Notes: generated by a model from the sequence alone, not told the origin. A stretch of 64,000 bases of DNA from Phocaeicola coprophilus (GCA_016900015.1 JACJJM010000020.1:1-64000), one strand, 5' to 3'; numbered from the stretch's first letter, positions 1 to 8,283 are shown. A program made the numbers and translations.

Positions 1-70
1 GTCATAACTTAATCTGCTTTTATGTTACAAATTTACTCTTTTGTGCGTAACTGTCAGATTAAGTCTTGAC
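1..70. repeat. imperfect 16-bp inverted repeat
   Basis: Bases 1-16 (GTCATAACTTAATCTG) match the reverse complement of bases 55-70 (GTCAAGACTTAATCTG) at 14 of 16 positions, with 38 bases between the arms. The TAAATTTG box lies between the arms. The arms may be protein-binding sites of a mobile element or an element boundary. Confidence 0.6.
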
Positions 71-76
71 TAATTC
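1..76. mobile_element. candidate end of a mobile element interrupting the RND pump gene
   Basis: The pump reading frame stops being RND-like at about position 76. The bases from there to the window edge are AT rich and encode nothing like the second transmembrane segment that should follow. The segment carries an imperfect 16-bp inverted repeat and, on the minus strand, a TAAATTTG box (28-35) pointing out of the window, as expected for a promoter driving a transposase gene beyond position 1. No transposase is visible, so an IS element is an inference. A different mobile element or a rearrangement is possible. Confidence 0.4.
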
Positions 77-1118
77 AGATGATGGCCTCAGCGAGCGTCT
101 TCACCACTTCATGGATGGAAGCGTCGAGAAACTCCTTCGTGCTCATCACGTCCACCAGCTCCAGCCCCTTGGGCAAGTCGCGGCGCACCTCCTCCATAAG
201 CTGGTCAATCTCCTGTATGATTTCATTGGCATTGGACCCTGCGGTCTGCGAAATCATGGCCGTCGCTCCAGGATGGCCGTCAATCTCGCCGTTGTAAGCA
301 TAAGTCTGTGCTCCCAGTTCGATGGTCGCGATGTCATTCAGACGAAGCACTTCGCCACTGTCCAGAGCCTTGACCACGATGTTGCCAAATTCCTCAGCCG
401 TCTCATACCGTCCACGATACTTGAGGGTGTATTGGAATGTGTTCTCGGAGTCCTCGCCCAACGTACCGGTAGCTGCCTCCAGGTTTTGCTCGTCGAGCAC
501 GGCAGTCACGTCGGAAGGCACAAGGCTATATTGTGCCATCTTCTGTGGATTGAGCCATATACGCATGGCGTAGTCGCCTCCCATGACATTCACATTGCCC
601 ACACCGCTCACACGTGAAAGGCGAGGCTCGATGTTTATCTTGAAATAGTTGTTGATAAACGTCTGGTCATAGGAATCGTCGGGAGAGTAGAGCGCGATGA
701 TTTTCAGCATACTGTTCTGCCGTTTCTCCACGGTGACTCCTATCTTGGTCACTTCAGCGGGCAAAAGTCCCTCAGCCTCACTCACACGATTCTTGGTGTT
801 GATAGTAGCCATGTCGGGGTCAGTCCCCTGCTTGAAGTAGACAGTGATGTTACCCGAGCCGGTGTTGGTCGATGTGGAAGTCATGTAGAGCATGTCCTCC
901 ACGCCGTTGATGGCTTCCTCCAGAGGGACAACGACCGATTTCTGCACCGTCTCTGCATTGGCACCGGTATAAGTGGCCGACACCATGACGGTCGGTGGCG
1001 CGATGTCGGGATACTGTTCCATCGGAAGCCCCGACAGTCCGATAAGCCCCACCAACAGGATAAGCACCGACACGACACATGACAGGATGGGGCGGTCTAT
1101 AAATAGTTTCAGTTTCAT
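75..1118 (-). pseudogene. RND efflux pump, truncated after the N-terminal third
   Basis: The product matches the N-terminus of AcrB/MexB-type inner-membrane proton antiporters that export drugs or bile compounds through an AcrA-like adaptor and a TolC-like channel. The first transmembrane helix is at about residues 9-31, followed by the porter subdomains PN1 and PN2. Family members are about 1,030-1,060 residues; this frame ends after 347, at the sequence LAEAII, exactly where the second transmembrane helix should begin. The bases downstream do not resemble a pump in any frame, so this is a disruption and not a point frameshift visible here. The remaining fragment has no transmembrane relay and cannot transport. 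It lies 57 bp downstream of its adaptor gene. The 3' part could continue beyond the window on the far side of an insertion. Confidence 0.8.
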
Positions 1119-1128
1119 ATCTTGTCAA

Positions 1129-1187
1129 ATGAAGAATTAAGAATGATGGATAAAGAATGCCATGCAGGAGGTTCATTATTCATTAAT
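1129..1187. repeat. GAATGA-type inverted repeat, copy C1 (weak)
   Basis: The gap between the adaptor stop and the pump start holds a GAAGAATTAAGAATGATGG arm and a TTCATTATTCATTAATGAT arm around a short loop. It resembles the better copies at 34.9, 35.5 and 37.6 kb but is more degenerate, and it runs over the adaptor's stop codon. Confidence 0.45.
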
Positions 1188-2273
1188 GATAGTCCCTTCC
1201 TGCAAGAGTCCTGCACCTTCGGCCACGATGGTGTCACCCACGGCCAATCCCTGCTCGACGATGTATTCCTGCCCGTCATTCACAGGAAAGACGGTGATTT
1301 GCGTCGAAGTGGCTTTACCGTCCACGACACGATAGGCAAAAATCTTGTCCTGTATCTCATATGTAGCCTCCTGCGGGATGACCAGCACACTATCGCGCAC
1401 GTAGGGGAAGACCACAGTCCCGTTTCCTCCATTGCGGAGCATGCGTTCCGGATTGGGGAATGTCGCCCGCAGGCTCACGGCGCCCGTACCGGAGTCGATG
1501 GTCCCGCTGATGGCGTCAACCTTGCCCTTGTGCGCATACGGCTGCCCGTCGCTGAGCAGGAGTTCGACATCGGGCATATGCTTCAACGTCTCATCCAGCG
1601 TGCCGTATTGGCGGACAAGCGCAAGGATTTGGTTCTCGGTCATGGAGAAATAGACATACATCTCCGCATCGTCAGAGACCGTGGCCAGCGGTTCGCTGAT
1701 GCTGGCATCCACAAGTGCCCCGACACGATAGGGCAACATGCCGGTCACGCCGTCCACCGGACTCTTCACCACCGTGTATGAGAGGTCGTTGCGGGCATTG
1801 GTCTCCTGCGCCTTTGCCTGTGCCAATGCAGCCTCAGCCTCCTGAAGTGCATTCCGCGACGTCTGCAAGTCGAAATCGGAGATAACCTTGTTGTCATAAA
1901 GCACCTGCTTGCTGTCCACCGTCATGCGGGCATTGGCCACCGAAGCCTCGGCGCTCTTCACATTGGCCACGGCTGTCTCCAGCGCAGCCTGGTAAGGCAC
2001 TTGGTCGATGACGAACAGGGGTTGCCCCTTCTCCACCTTCGCTCCTTCATTGATGCACACCTGCGTAATGGTGCCGCTCACCTGAGGACGTATCTCCACA
2101 CTCTGCCGTCCTTTGATGGAGGCTGTAAACTGCCGGCTCAGCGTGCGGTCTGCCGGGCCGACGACCAACGTCTTATAACTGCTCCCCTCTACTGCCGGCG
2201 AAGCATCCTTGCATCCGGACAGTCCCAGAAGACACAGCATCCAGACGCCTGTTTGTCGAAATAGTTTTTTCAT
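1176..2273 (-). CDS. RND efflux periplasmic adaptor lipoprotein (AcrA/MexA type)
   Basis: Membrane-fusion protein that links an RND pump to an outer-membrane channel. The 365-residue length is normal for the family. A lipoprotein signal with lipobox LSGC and acylated Cys21 opens the protein. The biotinyl-lipoyl-like half motif (VEIRPQVSGTITQV) is followed by an alanine-rich coiled hairpin at about residues 105-165, then the second lipoyl half (VVKSPVDGVTGMLPYRVGA) and beta-barrel domains. The pump gene lies 57 bp downstream and is broken, so the adaptor may now have no cognate pump unless another one substitutes. It is divergent from an AraC-type regulator 216 bp away, the likely controller. 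Confidence 0.92.
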   Translation of the reverse strand: MKKLFRQTGVWMLCLLGLSGCKDASPAVEGSSYKTLVVGPADRTLSRQFTASIKGRQSVEIRPQVSGTITQVCINEGAKVEKGQPLFVIDQVPYQAALETAVANVKSAEASVANARMTVDSKQVLYDNKVISDFDLQTSRNALQEAEAALAQAKAQETNARNDLSYTVVKSPVDGVTGMLPYRVGALVDASISEPLATVSDDAEMYVYFSMTENQILALVRQYGTLDETLKHMPDVELLLSDGQPYAHKGKVDAISGTIDSGTGAVSLRATFPNPERMLRNGGNGTVVFPYVRDSVLVIPQEATYEIQDKIFAYRVVDGKATSTQITVFPVNDGQEYIVEQGLAVGDTIVAEGAGLLQEGTIINE

Positions 2274-2304
2274 CTTACACTTCTGTTTATAGTTAAAACT
2301 GCCG

Positions 2305-2312
2305 CAAAATTA
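2305..2312 (-). promoter_or_regulatory. -7 box for the RND adaptor
   Basis: TAATTTTG on the minus strand matches the Bacteroidetes -7 consensus TAnnTTTG, 31 bases upstream of the adaptor start. No clear TTTG -33 box is present, which would fit control by an activator. Confidence 0.5.
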
Positions 2313-2489
2313 TCGGGCATCCAGAGGGTCCGGCTGGTCCTAATCCGAAATAGATTGGTTTAAAATCCATAGTTACACTTTTTTTACTTTAATACTTCTA
2401 ATAAGTCGAAAAAGGCTTTTCAGCTTATTGTCTTTCTGTTACTTTTATCCGCGAAATGATACACTCAAAAGAGGAAAACAGGAAGATCT

Positions 2490-3440
2490 ATGAAAAATAT
2501 GAGTAACAATGAGCTGATAGAGTGGCTTCGTGACCACATCTCGGAAGACGGGAGCATAGAGACAGCTTCCTATGCCGACCAGTTGACCATCATACACCTG
2601 AAAGGACAGACCTGCCAACTGCCGGACTCGTGGGGACACGCCAACTGCCACATCAGCCTCCAGCTATACAGTGGCGAACTGCGGCTGATGGCCAACAGCC
2701 TACGAGTTGGCTTCGAGTCACCCGCTCTCATTGACTTCATCATGGGTTATGACTGGAAAAACATGGATTTGCTCAACGACTTCCAAGCCTATATCCTCCT
2801 GTCCAAACATGAATTCTTCATGAACAGCACAGCCCGGCTGCGCTCCAAGATAGCCGACCTGATGCTCCACTTTGCCGAACATCCGTTTGTCCAGCTTGAA
2901 AGGGACAGGGTCTGCCGCCTGAAGCAACTCACGGGATTGCTCTTTTCCTCGCTGAACGACATCAGCAATCCCCTGCAGACAGAACAAATACAAATGTTGC
3001 TATGTGCCACAGAATGTGAACTGTGGAATGCCATCTCCCTGAAAGAACATAACTCCATCAATGAAAAGGATTTTCAGGAAAAAGACCGGGTGGCACAATT
3101 CTTCTACCTCATGCACAGTTATTGCCGCGAGCAACACGAAGTGCGCTGGTATGCGTCTCAACTCAGCTGTTCACCCGATGCCTTGTCGGCCAGCCTGAAG
3201 CGGTTCTATGGCAAAAACGCCTCCATGTTGCTGAACGAAAGGCTCATCGCTGAGGCTAAAGTCTTGCTGCAAAAGCCTGAGTGCAGCATCCAAGACGTGG
3301 CCGACATGCTCTGCTTCTCCGACCAGTCAGCTTTTGGTAAATTCTTTAAACGGCATTGCAACATGTCCCCCATGCAATACCGCTTTCAGGCAGAAGAAGC
3401 CAAGAGAAAGGAAGCGGCATGCAAAGAATCAATTGATTAG
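2490..3440 (+). CDS. AraC-family transcriptional regulator
   Basis: A 316-residue protein whose last 100 residues carry two helix-turn-helix motifs of the AraC/XylS type: VRWYASQLSCSPDALSASLK, then CSIQDVADMLCFSDQSAFGK with FKRHCNMSPMQYR. The N-terminal 200 residues are not clearly assignable to a sensor fold. The gene is divergent from the RND adaptor and separated from it by 216 bp, the usual arrangement for a regulator of an efflux operon. A near-consensus TACTTTTA box lies at about 2440. The ligand is unknown. With the pump gene broken, the regulator may control a partly non-functional operon. Confidence 0.85.
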   Translation: MKNMSNNELIEWLRDHISEDGSIETASYADQLTIIHLKGQTCQLPDSWGHANCHISLQLYSGELRLMANSLRVGFESPALIDFIMGYDWKNMDLLNDFQAYILLSKHEFFMNSTARLRSKIADLMLHFAEHPFVQLERDRVCRLKQLTGLLFSSLNDISNPLQTEQIQMLLCATECELWNAISLKEHNSINEKDFQEKDRVAQFFYLMHSYCREQHEVRWYASQLSCSPDALSASLKRFYGKNASMLLNERLIAEAKVLLQKPECSIQDVADMLCFSDQSAFGKFFKRHCNMSPMQYRFQAEEAKRKEAACKESID

Positions 3441-3477
3441 CAATCATTTAACAGTAACAGAAACACCCCTTTATCCC

Positions 3478-3555
3478 GCGCCGGAGCGGAAAGGAGGGTA
3501 ACCGACCACGGACTCCTTTGCGCCCGACCACGGAAACCAGGGTAGCCAAGGCCGG
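3478..3555. repeat. CGGAAAGGAGGGTA-type dispersed repeat, copy A1
   Basis: Intergenic GC-rich element containing GGAGCGGAAAGGAGGGTA followed by degenerate reverse copies (GGACTCCTTTGCG) and GACCACGG twice. It shares the core CGGAAAGGAGGGTA with the elements near 8.4, 22.9, 27.4, 39.3, 55.4 and 61.4 kb. It lies between the convergent AraC and glycerate kinase genes. Confidence 0.7.
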
Positions 3556-3640
3556 CATGAAGGCCGCACAAACAGCCGCCCTCCTGACGGCAAAATGCGC
3601 CTCTGTCTGCGTCTTTTTTTCTTTGAATTATACGAACAAT

Positions 3641-4771
3641 CTACACATCCTCCTCCACAAGGCGGGCCACCGTCTCCGCGATACGCTGCGCGGCATAGTC
3701 CGGCCTCATGGCTTCTTCGGGAGACACTCCCGGCGGATTGATGCAACAGACGGCTGCAAAGCCAGCCTTCTTCAACTCCTCTTCATCCGAAATCCGACCG
3801 GCTATCAACGCGACAGGCACTCGCTGAGCCGCAGCCGCTTCGAGCACTCCCGCCGGCACCTTCCCCATCAGCGACTGGCTGTCGGCGTGCCCCTCACCCG
3901 TGATGACAAGGTCAGCCCCGGCCACGTGGCGGTCAAAATCGAGCACTCGGAGCAGAAGGCGGATGCCCGGTTCCAACGTCGCTCCCAAGTAGGCAGCCAG
4001 CGCACCACCGACGCCACCCGCAGCTCCCGCACCGGGCAACAAGGATATGTCGCGTCCCGTGACACGGCGTGTGACATCGGCAAACCTGCGCAGGCCATCG
4101 TCAAGCACCTCCACCATACGGGCATCCGCACCCTTCTGCGGAGCAAACACACAAGCGGCACCCTGCGGCCCGAAAAGCGGATTGCGCACATCGCAGGCAA
4201 CCTTCACTTCGCACGCCTCCCAAAGCGGCGACACCCCGCCTGCATCCACTTCCGCCAAGCGGACCAACGCCCCACCGCCAGGCTCCAACTCGTGCCCCGC
4301 CCGGTCAGTCAGCTGATAGCCCAAAGCCTGGAGCATGCCCGCTCCGGCATCGCTCGTCGCACTTCCACCCAGCCCGATGAGCAGCCGCCGACATCCGCGA
4401 CGCAGCACAGCATCGGCCATCAGTTCGCCAAGCCCGCGGGTGGTCGTCACCATCGGATTGCGTTTCTCCAGCGGGACGAGAGGCAAGCCACACGCCGCAG
4501 CCATCTCGATGAACGCCGTCCGCCCGTCAGGCGACACGCCGTAGTCAGCCTGCAATGTTTCCATCAGCGGACCGTGGACCATCGCTGACATCCGCCGCAA
4601 CATCCCGGCCGCAGCAAACGTCTCCAACATGCCTTCCCCTCCATCCGACACGGGCAGGCAACACACCTCGCACCCGGGCTTCACCCGAAGAATCCCCTCC
4701 CGGGCTGCCTCCTCAGCCTGCCGGGAAGTGAGGCAACCTTTCAGGGAGTCTATAGCCAACACGATTTTCAT
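3641..4771 (-). CDS. glycerate kinase (GarK/GlxK family)
   Basis: Phosphorylates D-glycerate with ATP, feeding glyoxylate or hexuronate breakdown products into glycolysis. The 376-residue product opens with MKIVLAIDSLKGCLTS, the typical start of this Pfam Gly_kinase family, and contains the glycine-rich LIGLGGSATSDAGAGML and VITGEGHADSQSLMGK motifs found in both lobes of the fold. An upstream in-frame ATG would add 24 residues with no family match, so the start at 4771 is preferred. A TATATTTG -7 box lies about 30 bases upstream. Transcription is divergent from recR. The family is confident; whether the product is 2- or 3-phosphoglycerate is not decided by sequence. Confidence 0.92.
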   Translation of the reverse strand: MKIVLAIDSLKGCLTSRQAEEAAREGILRVKPGCEVCCLPVSDGGEGMLETFAAAGMLRRMSAMVHGPLMETLQADYGVSPDGRTAFIEMAAACGLPLVPLEKRNPMVTTTRGLGELMADAVLRRGCRRLLIGLGGSATSDAGAGMLQALGYQLTDRAGHELEPGGGALVRLAEVDAGGVSPLWEACEVKVACDVRNPLFGPQGAACVFAPQKGADARMVEVLDDGLRRFADVTRRVTGRDISLLPGAGAAGGVGGALAAYLGATLEPGIRLLLRVLDFDRHVAGADLVITGEGHADSQSLMGKVPAGVLEAAAAQRVPVALIAGRISDEEELKKAGFAAVCCINPPGVSPEEAMRPDYAAQRIAETVARLVEEDV

Positions 4772-4799
4772 GACTTTCTTTCTTTTCTTTGTTGTGATG

Positions 4800-4807
4800 C
4801 AAATATA
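4800..4807 (-). promoter_or_regulatory. -7 box for glycerate kinase
   Basis: TATATTTG on the minus strand, 29 bases upstream of the chosen start. No clear -33 TTTG box. Confidence 0.5.
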
Positions 4808-4850
4808 TCCTTTTTGCATCACCGGGAGACGAGCTTGTTGCAATTATGTG

Positions 4851-4858
4851 TATCTTTG
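4851..4858 (+). promoter_or_regulatory. -7 box for recR
   Basis: TATCTTTG matches TAnnTTTG, 35 bases upstream of the recR start. The -33 box is not obvious. Confidence 0.5.
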
Positions 4859-4892
4859 CGCATCTTTTTAAGTACATCGGGTCACAAAGAAC

Positions 4893-5510
4893 ATGAATCA
4901 ACAATACCCTTCCGCTTTACTGGAAAAGGCTGTCAACGAATTTGCCAAACTGCCGGGCATCGGTCGCAAGACGGCGATGCGGCTGGTGCTCCATCTGTTG
5001 CGCCAAGACGAGACGACGGTCGAGTCGTTTGCCCATGCGCTGACGACGCTCAAGCACGAGGTGAAATACTGCAAGGTGTGTCACAACATCTCTGACACGG
5101 ATGTCTGCCGTCTGTGTAGCAATCCGCAACGCGACGCTTCGACCATCTGCGTGGTGGAGAACATACAAGACGTGATGGCCGTCGAAAACACGCAACAGTT
5201 CCGGGGCTTGTATCATGTGCTGGGGGGAGTCATCTCGCCCATGGACGGCATCGGGCCGTCGGACCTAGAAATCGAAAGCTTGGTGAAACGGGTGGAAGCC
5301 GGAGGTGTCAAGGAAGTGATTCTCGCCCTCAGCTCGACGATGGAAGGCGACACGACCAACTTCTACATCTTCCGCAAACTGGCCAAATGCAACGTGAAGC
5401 TGAGCATCATCGCCCGCGGCATCTCCATCGGTGACGAACTGGAATATACCGACGAAGTGACACTGGGCCGCTCCATCGTGAACCGTACCCCGTTCAACGG
5501 GACAAACTGA
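4893..5510 (+). CDS. recR: recombination mediator RecR
   Basis: With RecO (and RecF) it loads RecA onto SSB-coated single-stranded DNA at gaps. The 205-residue length is normal. Visible features in order: helix-hairpin-helix [12 protein letters not shown] at residues 20-31; four-cysteine zinc site C60, C63, C72, C75; TOPRIM domain beginning near [14 protein letters not shown]; and a C-terminal [16 protein letters not shown] segment typical of the Walker-B-like tail. It heads a three-gene run with a small membrane protein (13-bp gap) and an acetyltransferase that overlaps that protein gene. Confidence 0.97.
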   Translation: MNQQYPSALLEKAVNEFAKLPGIGRKTAMRLVLHLLRQDETTVESFAHALTTLKHEVKYCKVCHNISDTDVCRLCSNPQRDASTICVVENIQDVMAVENTQQFRGLYHVLGGVISPMDGIGPSDLEIESLVKRVEAGGVKEVILALSSTMEGDTTNFYIFRKLAKCNVKLSIIARGISIGDELEYTDEVTLGRSIVNRTPFNGTN

Positions 5511-5523
5511 AAAAACAAGAACC

Positions 5524-5973
5524 ATGGAAGAAATCAAAAAATGGACTCGCCGCCTGCTATGGGAATACGGACTGCTATGGGTCGTAGCCGCAGCATTGAT
5601 GGCAGCCTTCGAATGCGGATGGCTGGAAGAAGGAAGCCTGACAGGCCATGCACGGCTGGAATTCGGCCTTGAGACTGCGGCCATCCTGCTCACGCTACTC
5701 GGCATACCCTTGTCCTTGAGACTGTTCAGCCGACGAGTGGTGAGGCTGCGTACACTGCCCCTGCTTGCATCGCTAAGGGCATACCACCGGCTGAGCCTGC
5801 TCCGCCTGTCCATCCTCGCCTTCATCGTGTGGGGCAACTTGCTGCTCTACTACACGACGGTCAACAGCATCGGCGGCCTCTGTGCCTTGCTGGGATGCAT
5901 AGCTTCACTGTTTTGCGTGCCGGGACGACGCCGGCTGATGAACGAACTTGAAATAACCCGACGCGATGAATAA
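5524..5973 (+). CDS. small integral membrane protein, function unknown
   Basis: I do not recognise a characterised family. The 149-residue product has four likely membrane segments at roughly residues 13-30, 47-65, 90-110 and 113-131, separated by arginine-rich loops (FSRRVVRLR), and a charged C-terminus (NELEITRRDE). It lies 13 bp after recR and overlaps the following acetyltransferase start by 8 bp, so the three genes are probably co-transcribed and the pair translationally coupled. Nothing in the sequence indicates an enzyme or transporter. Confidence 0.8.
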   Translation: MEEIKKWTRRLLWEYGLLWVVAAALMAAFECGWLEEGSLTGHARLEFGLETAAILLTLLGIPLSLRLFSRRVVRLRTLPLLASLRAYHRLSLLRLSILAFIVWGNLLLYYTTVNSIGGLCALLGCIASLFCVPGRRRLMNELEITRRDE

Positions 5974-6508
5974 ACACTGCTTACAGGGCAAACGCCTCAT
6001 CCTGCGTGCGCCCGAACCGGAAGACCTGGAAATGATGTATCGCCTGGAAAACGCGCCCGAGATGTGGTCCGTCAGCAACACGACCGTCCCCTACTCACAC
6101 TACGTGCTGCGCCAATATATAGCCAACTGCCAAAACGACATCTATACCGACCACGAGTTGCGGCTCATGATCCAGCCAAAAGCCTGCCAACAGGCCATAG
6201 GGACCGTAGACTTGATTGATTTCACGCCCCTCCACGGACGCGCAGAAGTGGGCATTGCCATCGAAAAGGATTACCAAAGGAACGGATATGGACAGGAAGC
6301 GCTGGAACTATTGTGCGATTATGCTTTCAACTTGCTTCATGTAAACCAACTGTATGCATACGTACAAACGACCAACACCGCCTCTCTCTCGCTCTTCGAA
6401 AAGTGCGGATTCTCTCAAAAAGTTATCTTGAAACAATGGTTTAACGACAGTGAAAGGGGCTACACAGATGCTTACCTCATGCAGCGCCTGTTTACTTCTT
6501 CCGTCTGA
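5966..6508 (+). CDS. GNAT-family N-acetyltransferase
   Basis: A 180-residue acetyl-CoA-dependent transferase of the RimJ/RimL-like branch (Acetyltransf_3). It begins with the LILRAPEPEDLEMMYRLEN strand-helix of the fold. The acetyl-CoA binding motif A is EVGIAIEKDYQRNGYGQEAL, with the RNGYG turn, and TTNTASLSLFEKCGF forms the usual motif B region. The substrate cannot be told: protein N-termini, diamines and small amines are all possible. The start codon overlaps the end of the upstream membrane-protein gene, and the 3' end overlaps the convergent small gene by 17 bp. Confidence 0.9.
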   Translation: MNKHCLQGKRLILRAPEPEDLEMMYRLENAPEMWSVSNTTVPYSHYVLRQYIANCQNDIYTDHELRLMIQPKACQQAIGTVDLIDFTPLHGRAEVGIAIEKDYQRNGYGQEALELLCDYAFNLLHVNQLYAYVQTTNTASLSLFEKCGFSQKVILKQWFNDSERGYTDAYLMQRLFTSSV

Positions 6509-6749
6509 AGAAACTGCGGACGCGGCGCATCACTTTCATCCCCGTCATGACACCGTCGACCACAGCAATGCCTGAGTTGACCGAATTCATAAACAGTTCG
6601 ACCTTGTTGGCGGCTTTCACCGGCGCAAACAAGTCTGTCGCCGTAAGTTGGATCAGTTGCTTTTGCTCCTTGATCTGGCGATAAACGTCCTTTTTCTGAC
6701 GGGAAATTTCTTCCAGCGTGATGAGCTTCTTGGATGTATTTGTAGCCAT
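6492..6749 (-). CDS. conserved small protein downstream of a holin-like gene
   Basis: An 85-residue protein with a charged helical N-terminus (LEEISRQKKDVYRQIKEQKQ), a central hydrophobic stretch (NSVNSGIAVVDGVMTGMKV) and a strongly basic tail (RRVRSFFRRKK). I do not recognise a named family. It lies 17 bp behind the phage-holin-like membrane protein and probably works with it, because the helical and basic layout suits a peripheral partner of a membrane protein. Its 3' end overlaps the convergent acetyltransferase gene by 17 bp. Confidence 0.75.
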   Translation of the reverse strand: MATNTSKKLITLEEISRQKKDVYRQIKEQKQLIQLTATDLFAPVKAANKVELFMNSVNSGIAVVDGVMTGMKVMRRVRSFFRRKK

Positions 6750-6766
6750 GGGGAAAGGGAGTTTTC

Positions 6767-7144
6767 TTATTCTTTATCAGTATCCGTTTCTTCCGAACTC
6801 ATAAACAGATTGGCCATGAACCTCACCAACGGCCGGACTATAAGCTGCTTGCGGAAAACATAAACGACAGCCAGCAGCAACAGCAAAAAAGCCGTGATAA
6901 TCGCAAAGCTCACAGTCAGTCCTCCCACATGGGGAGCCAGGATATAAGCGACGCTAAACGACAAGTAGAACAAGGCCATCATTCCTAAAATAATAGCAAT
7001 AACGACCATAATGCAAGTGGAAGACAAGACGGTCAGCTTCTCTACAAGTTCCAGACGCATATATTCTTTCTGAAGCAAAATGTATTTCTTGCACTCCTCA
7101 AAAAGTTGTCCCAAAGTTTCGATGCTCTTATCGTTAGCAAACAT
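6767..7144 (-). CDS. phage-holin-superfamily-like membrane protein (YqjE type)
   Basis: A 125-residue protein resembling the 'putative actinobacterial holin-X / YqjE' family, which is chromosomal and not phage encoded. An amphipathic charged N-terminal helix (about residues 1-40) is followed by two membrane helices, CIMVVIAIILGMMALFYLS and a second at about residues 78-98, then a basic FRKQLIVRPLVRF stretch. It lies between a YtxH-like protein and a basic small protein on the same strand. YqjE-like and YtxH-like genes often occur together and are linked to envelope stress in other bacteria; that link is by family, not shown here. Confidence 0.8.
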   Translation of the reverse strand: MFANDKSIETLGQLFEECKKYILLQKEYMRLELVEKLTVLSSTCIMVVIAIILGMMALFYLSFSVAYILAPHVGGLTVSFAIITAFLLLLLAVVYVFRKQLIVRPLVRFMANLFMSSEETDTDKE

Positions 7145-7179
7145 GACGATGATTCTTTAATGTAAATGTCTAAACAAAA

Positions 7180-7238
7180 AAAGTCAAACCTGATTCACGG
7201 AAACAAGCCAAGCAATATACCGCTTCCGATGAATCAGG
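7180..7238 (-). terminator. hairpin after the YtxH-like gene
   Basis: On the minus strand the 9-bp arms CCTGATTCA (7230-7238) and TGAATCAGG (7189-7197) enclose a 32-base loop and are followed by a T-rich run (TTTGACTTTTTTTG). It could terminate or attenuate transcription between the YtxH-like and holin-like genes. Confidence 0.55.
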
Positions 7239-7267
7239 CATGACCGGCCAAAATGATATGAGAACAC

Positions 7268-7474
7268 TTATTCCCCATCACTTTTCACTTCAGATGCGAT
7301 TTCATCCACCAAATCGTTCAGTTGTTGACGATTCAGCTTGATACCTCTCTTGCGGAGAGCTTCTGCAATTCTCAAACGAGTATCTTCTCCCTTCTCCGGG
7401 GCAAACAAAATGCCACACGCAGCTCCGACAACGGCACCACCGAGGAATGCTGCTAAAATGCTTAAACTTTTCAT
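7268..7474 (-). CDS. YtxH-domain small membrane protein
   Basis: A 68-residue protein with one glycine-zipper membrane helix (LAAFLGGAVVGAACGILFAP) followed by EKGEDTR, the hallmark of the YtxH family, and a charged C-terminus. YtxH proteins are general-stress envelope proteins of unknown mechanism. It is probably the first gene of a three-gene minus-strand set with the holin-like and basic proteins. A TATATTTG box lies 32 bases upstream, and a hairpin separates it from the next gene 123 bp away. Confidence 0.85.
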   Translation of the reverse strand: MKSLSILAAFLGGAVVGAACGILFAPEKGEDTRLRIAEALRKRGIKLNRQQLNDLVDEIASEVKSDGE

Positions 7475-7505
7475 AGTAGATAATGTTTAAAATTGAGTTC
7501 AAAGG

Positions 7506-7513
7506 CAAATATA
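7506..7513 (-). promoter_or_regulatory. -7 box for the YtxH-like gene
   Basis: TATATTTG on the minus strand, 32 bases upstream of the start. No obvious -33 box. Confidence 0.5.
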
Positions 7514-7629
7514 ACGATAATCTACCATAAAGCATGATTTCTTTCATAGTTTTTTAATGAGAATTTTGCTTTTAGCAAAAAGTACTTGCTTTTTTCAAGC
7601 GAAATCCGTGAGTTCTTGGGAAATAGTGT

Positions 7630-7637
7630 TATTTTTG
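7630..7637 (+). promoter_or_regulatory. -7 box for the SPOR lipoprotein
   Basis: TATTTTTG, followed by CCC, 59 bases upstream of the start. No obvious -33 box. Confidence 0.45.
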
Positions 7638-7695
7638 CCCGATAAATGAGATTAGCAAATCGAATTTGATTAAAAACTATACACTTTAAAGAACA

Positions 7696-8211
7696 ATGAA
7701 AAGCTATTTGATTCTGGGAACAGGCTTATGCCTGGCCATGATGTTGGGTTCTTGTAAATCGAGTGAAAGTGCTTACAAGAAGGCATACGAGAAAGCCAAA
7801 CAACAAGAATTGGCCCAACCGCAAGTGAGCGAACCGGTGGAAGTGGCCCCGGTGGTCAGCACACCGGTCGTGACAAACACGCCGACCACGACGACTACGA
7901 CGACAACTCCGGCCAATGTATCCATCCGCGAAGAAAAGGTGACGATGGTCAACGGCAACGGACTAAAGGCCTACGGCGTGGTGTGCGGCAGCTTTGCCAG
8001 CCAAAGCAATGCCGAAGCACTGAAGACTTGGCTGGACAAGGAAGGCTACAGCGCCGTTATCGTGAAAAACGAGGAGCGCAACATGTATCGCGTCGTTGTG
8101 GAATCGTATGACGACAAAATCCAAGCTGCTCAGGCACGCGACGCATTCAAAGCCAAATATCCTTCACGCGCCGATTTCCAAGGCGCATGGTTGCTCTACC
8201 GCGTATATTGA
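7696..8211 (+). CDS. SPOR-domain lipoprotein
   Basis: A 171-residue lipoprotein (lipobox LGSC after a 19-residue signal) with a threonine/valine/proline-rich linker and a C-terminal SPOR domain from about residue 93 (YGVVCGSFASQSNAEALK to the end). SPOR domains bind denuded glycan strands of peptidoglycan at division sites. The linker is close to a tandem threonine codon run (about 7885-7910) and may vary in length. It is monocistronic, with a strong terminator 31 bp after its stop. Confidence 0.92.
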   Translation: MKSYLILGTGLCLAMMLGSCKSSESAYKKAYEKAKQQELAQPQVSEPVEVAPVVSTPVVTNTPTTTTTTTTPANVSIREEKVTMVNGNGLKAYGVVCGSFASQSNAEALKTWLDKEGYSAVIVKNEERNMYRVVVESYDDKIQAAQARDAFKAKYPSRADFQGAWLLYRVY

Positions 8212-8242
8212 TTAAGAAACAGAGACATCTTTAATACATCGA

Positions 8243-8283
8243 AAGGGCAGTGTCTGAAACATCCATTCACAGACACTGCCCTT
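8243..8283 (+). terminator. intrinsic terminator after the SPOR gene
   Basis: Perfect 14-bp stem AAGGGCAGTGTCTG / CAGACACTGCCCTT (8243-8256 and 8270-8283) with a 13-base loop, ending in TTCTTGTTT. Confidence 0.85.

Noticed and set aside
75-1118. A naturally short RND protein
   Set aside because: It ends exactly where the second membrane helix should begin and is followed by unrelated AT-rich DNA, so truncation is the better reading.
3518-4588. 356-codon plus-strand frame opposite glycerate kinase
   Set aside because: Shadow of a complete glycerate kinase; composition rich in His and Arg without motifs.
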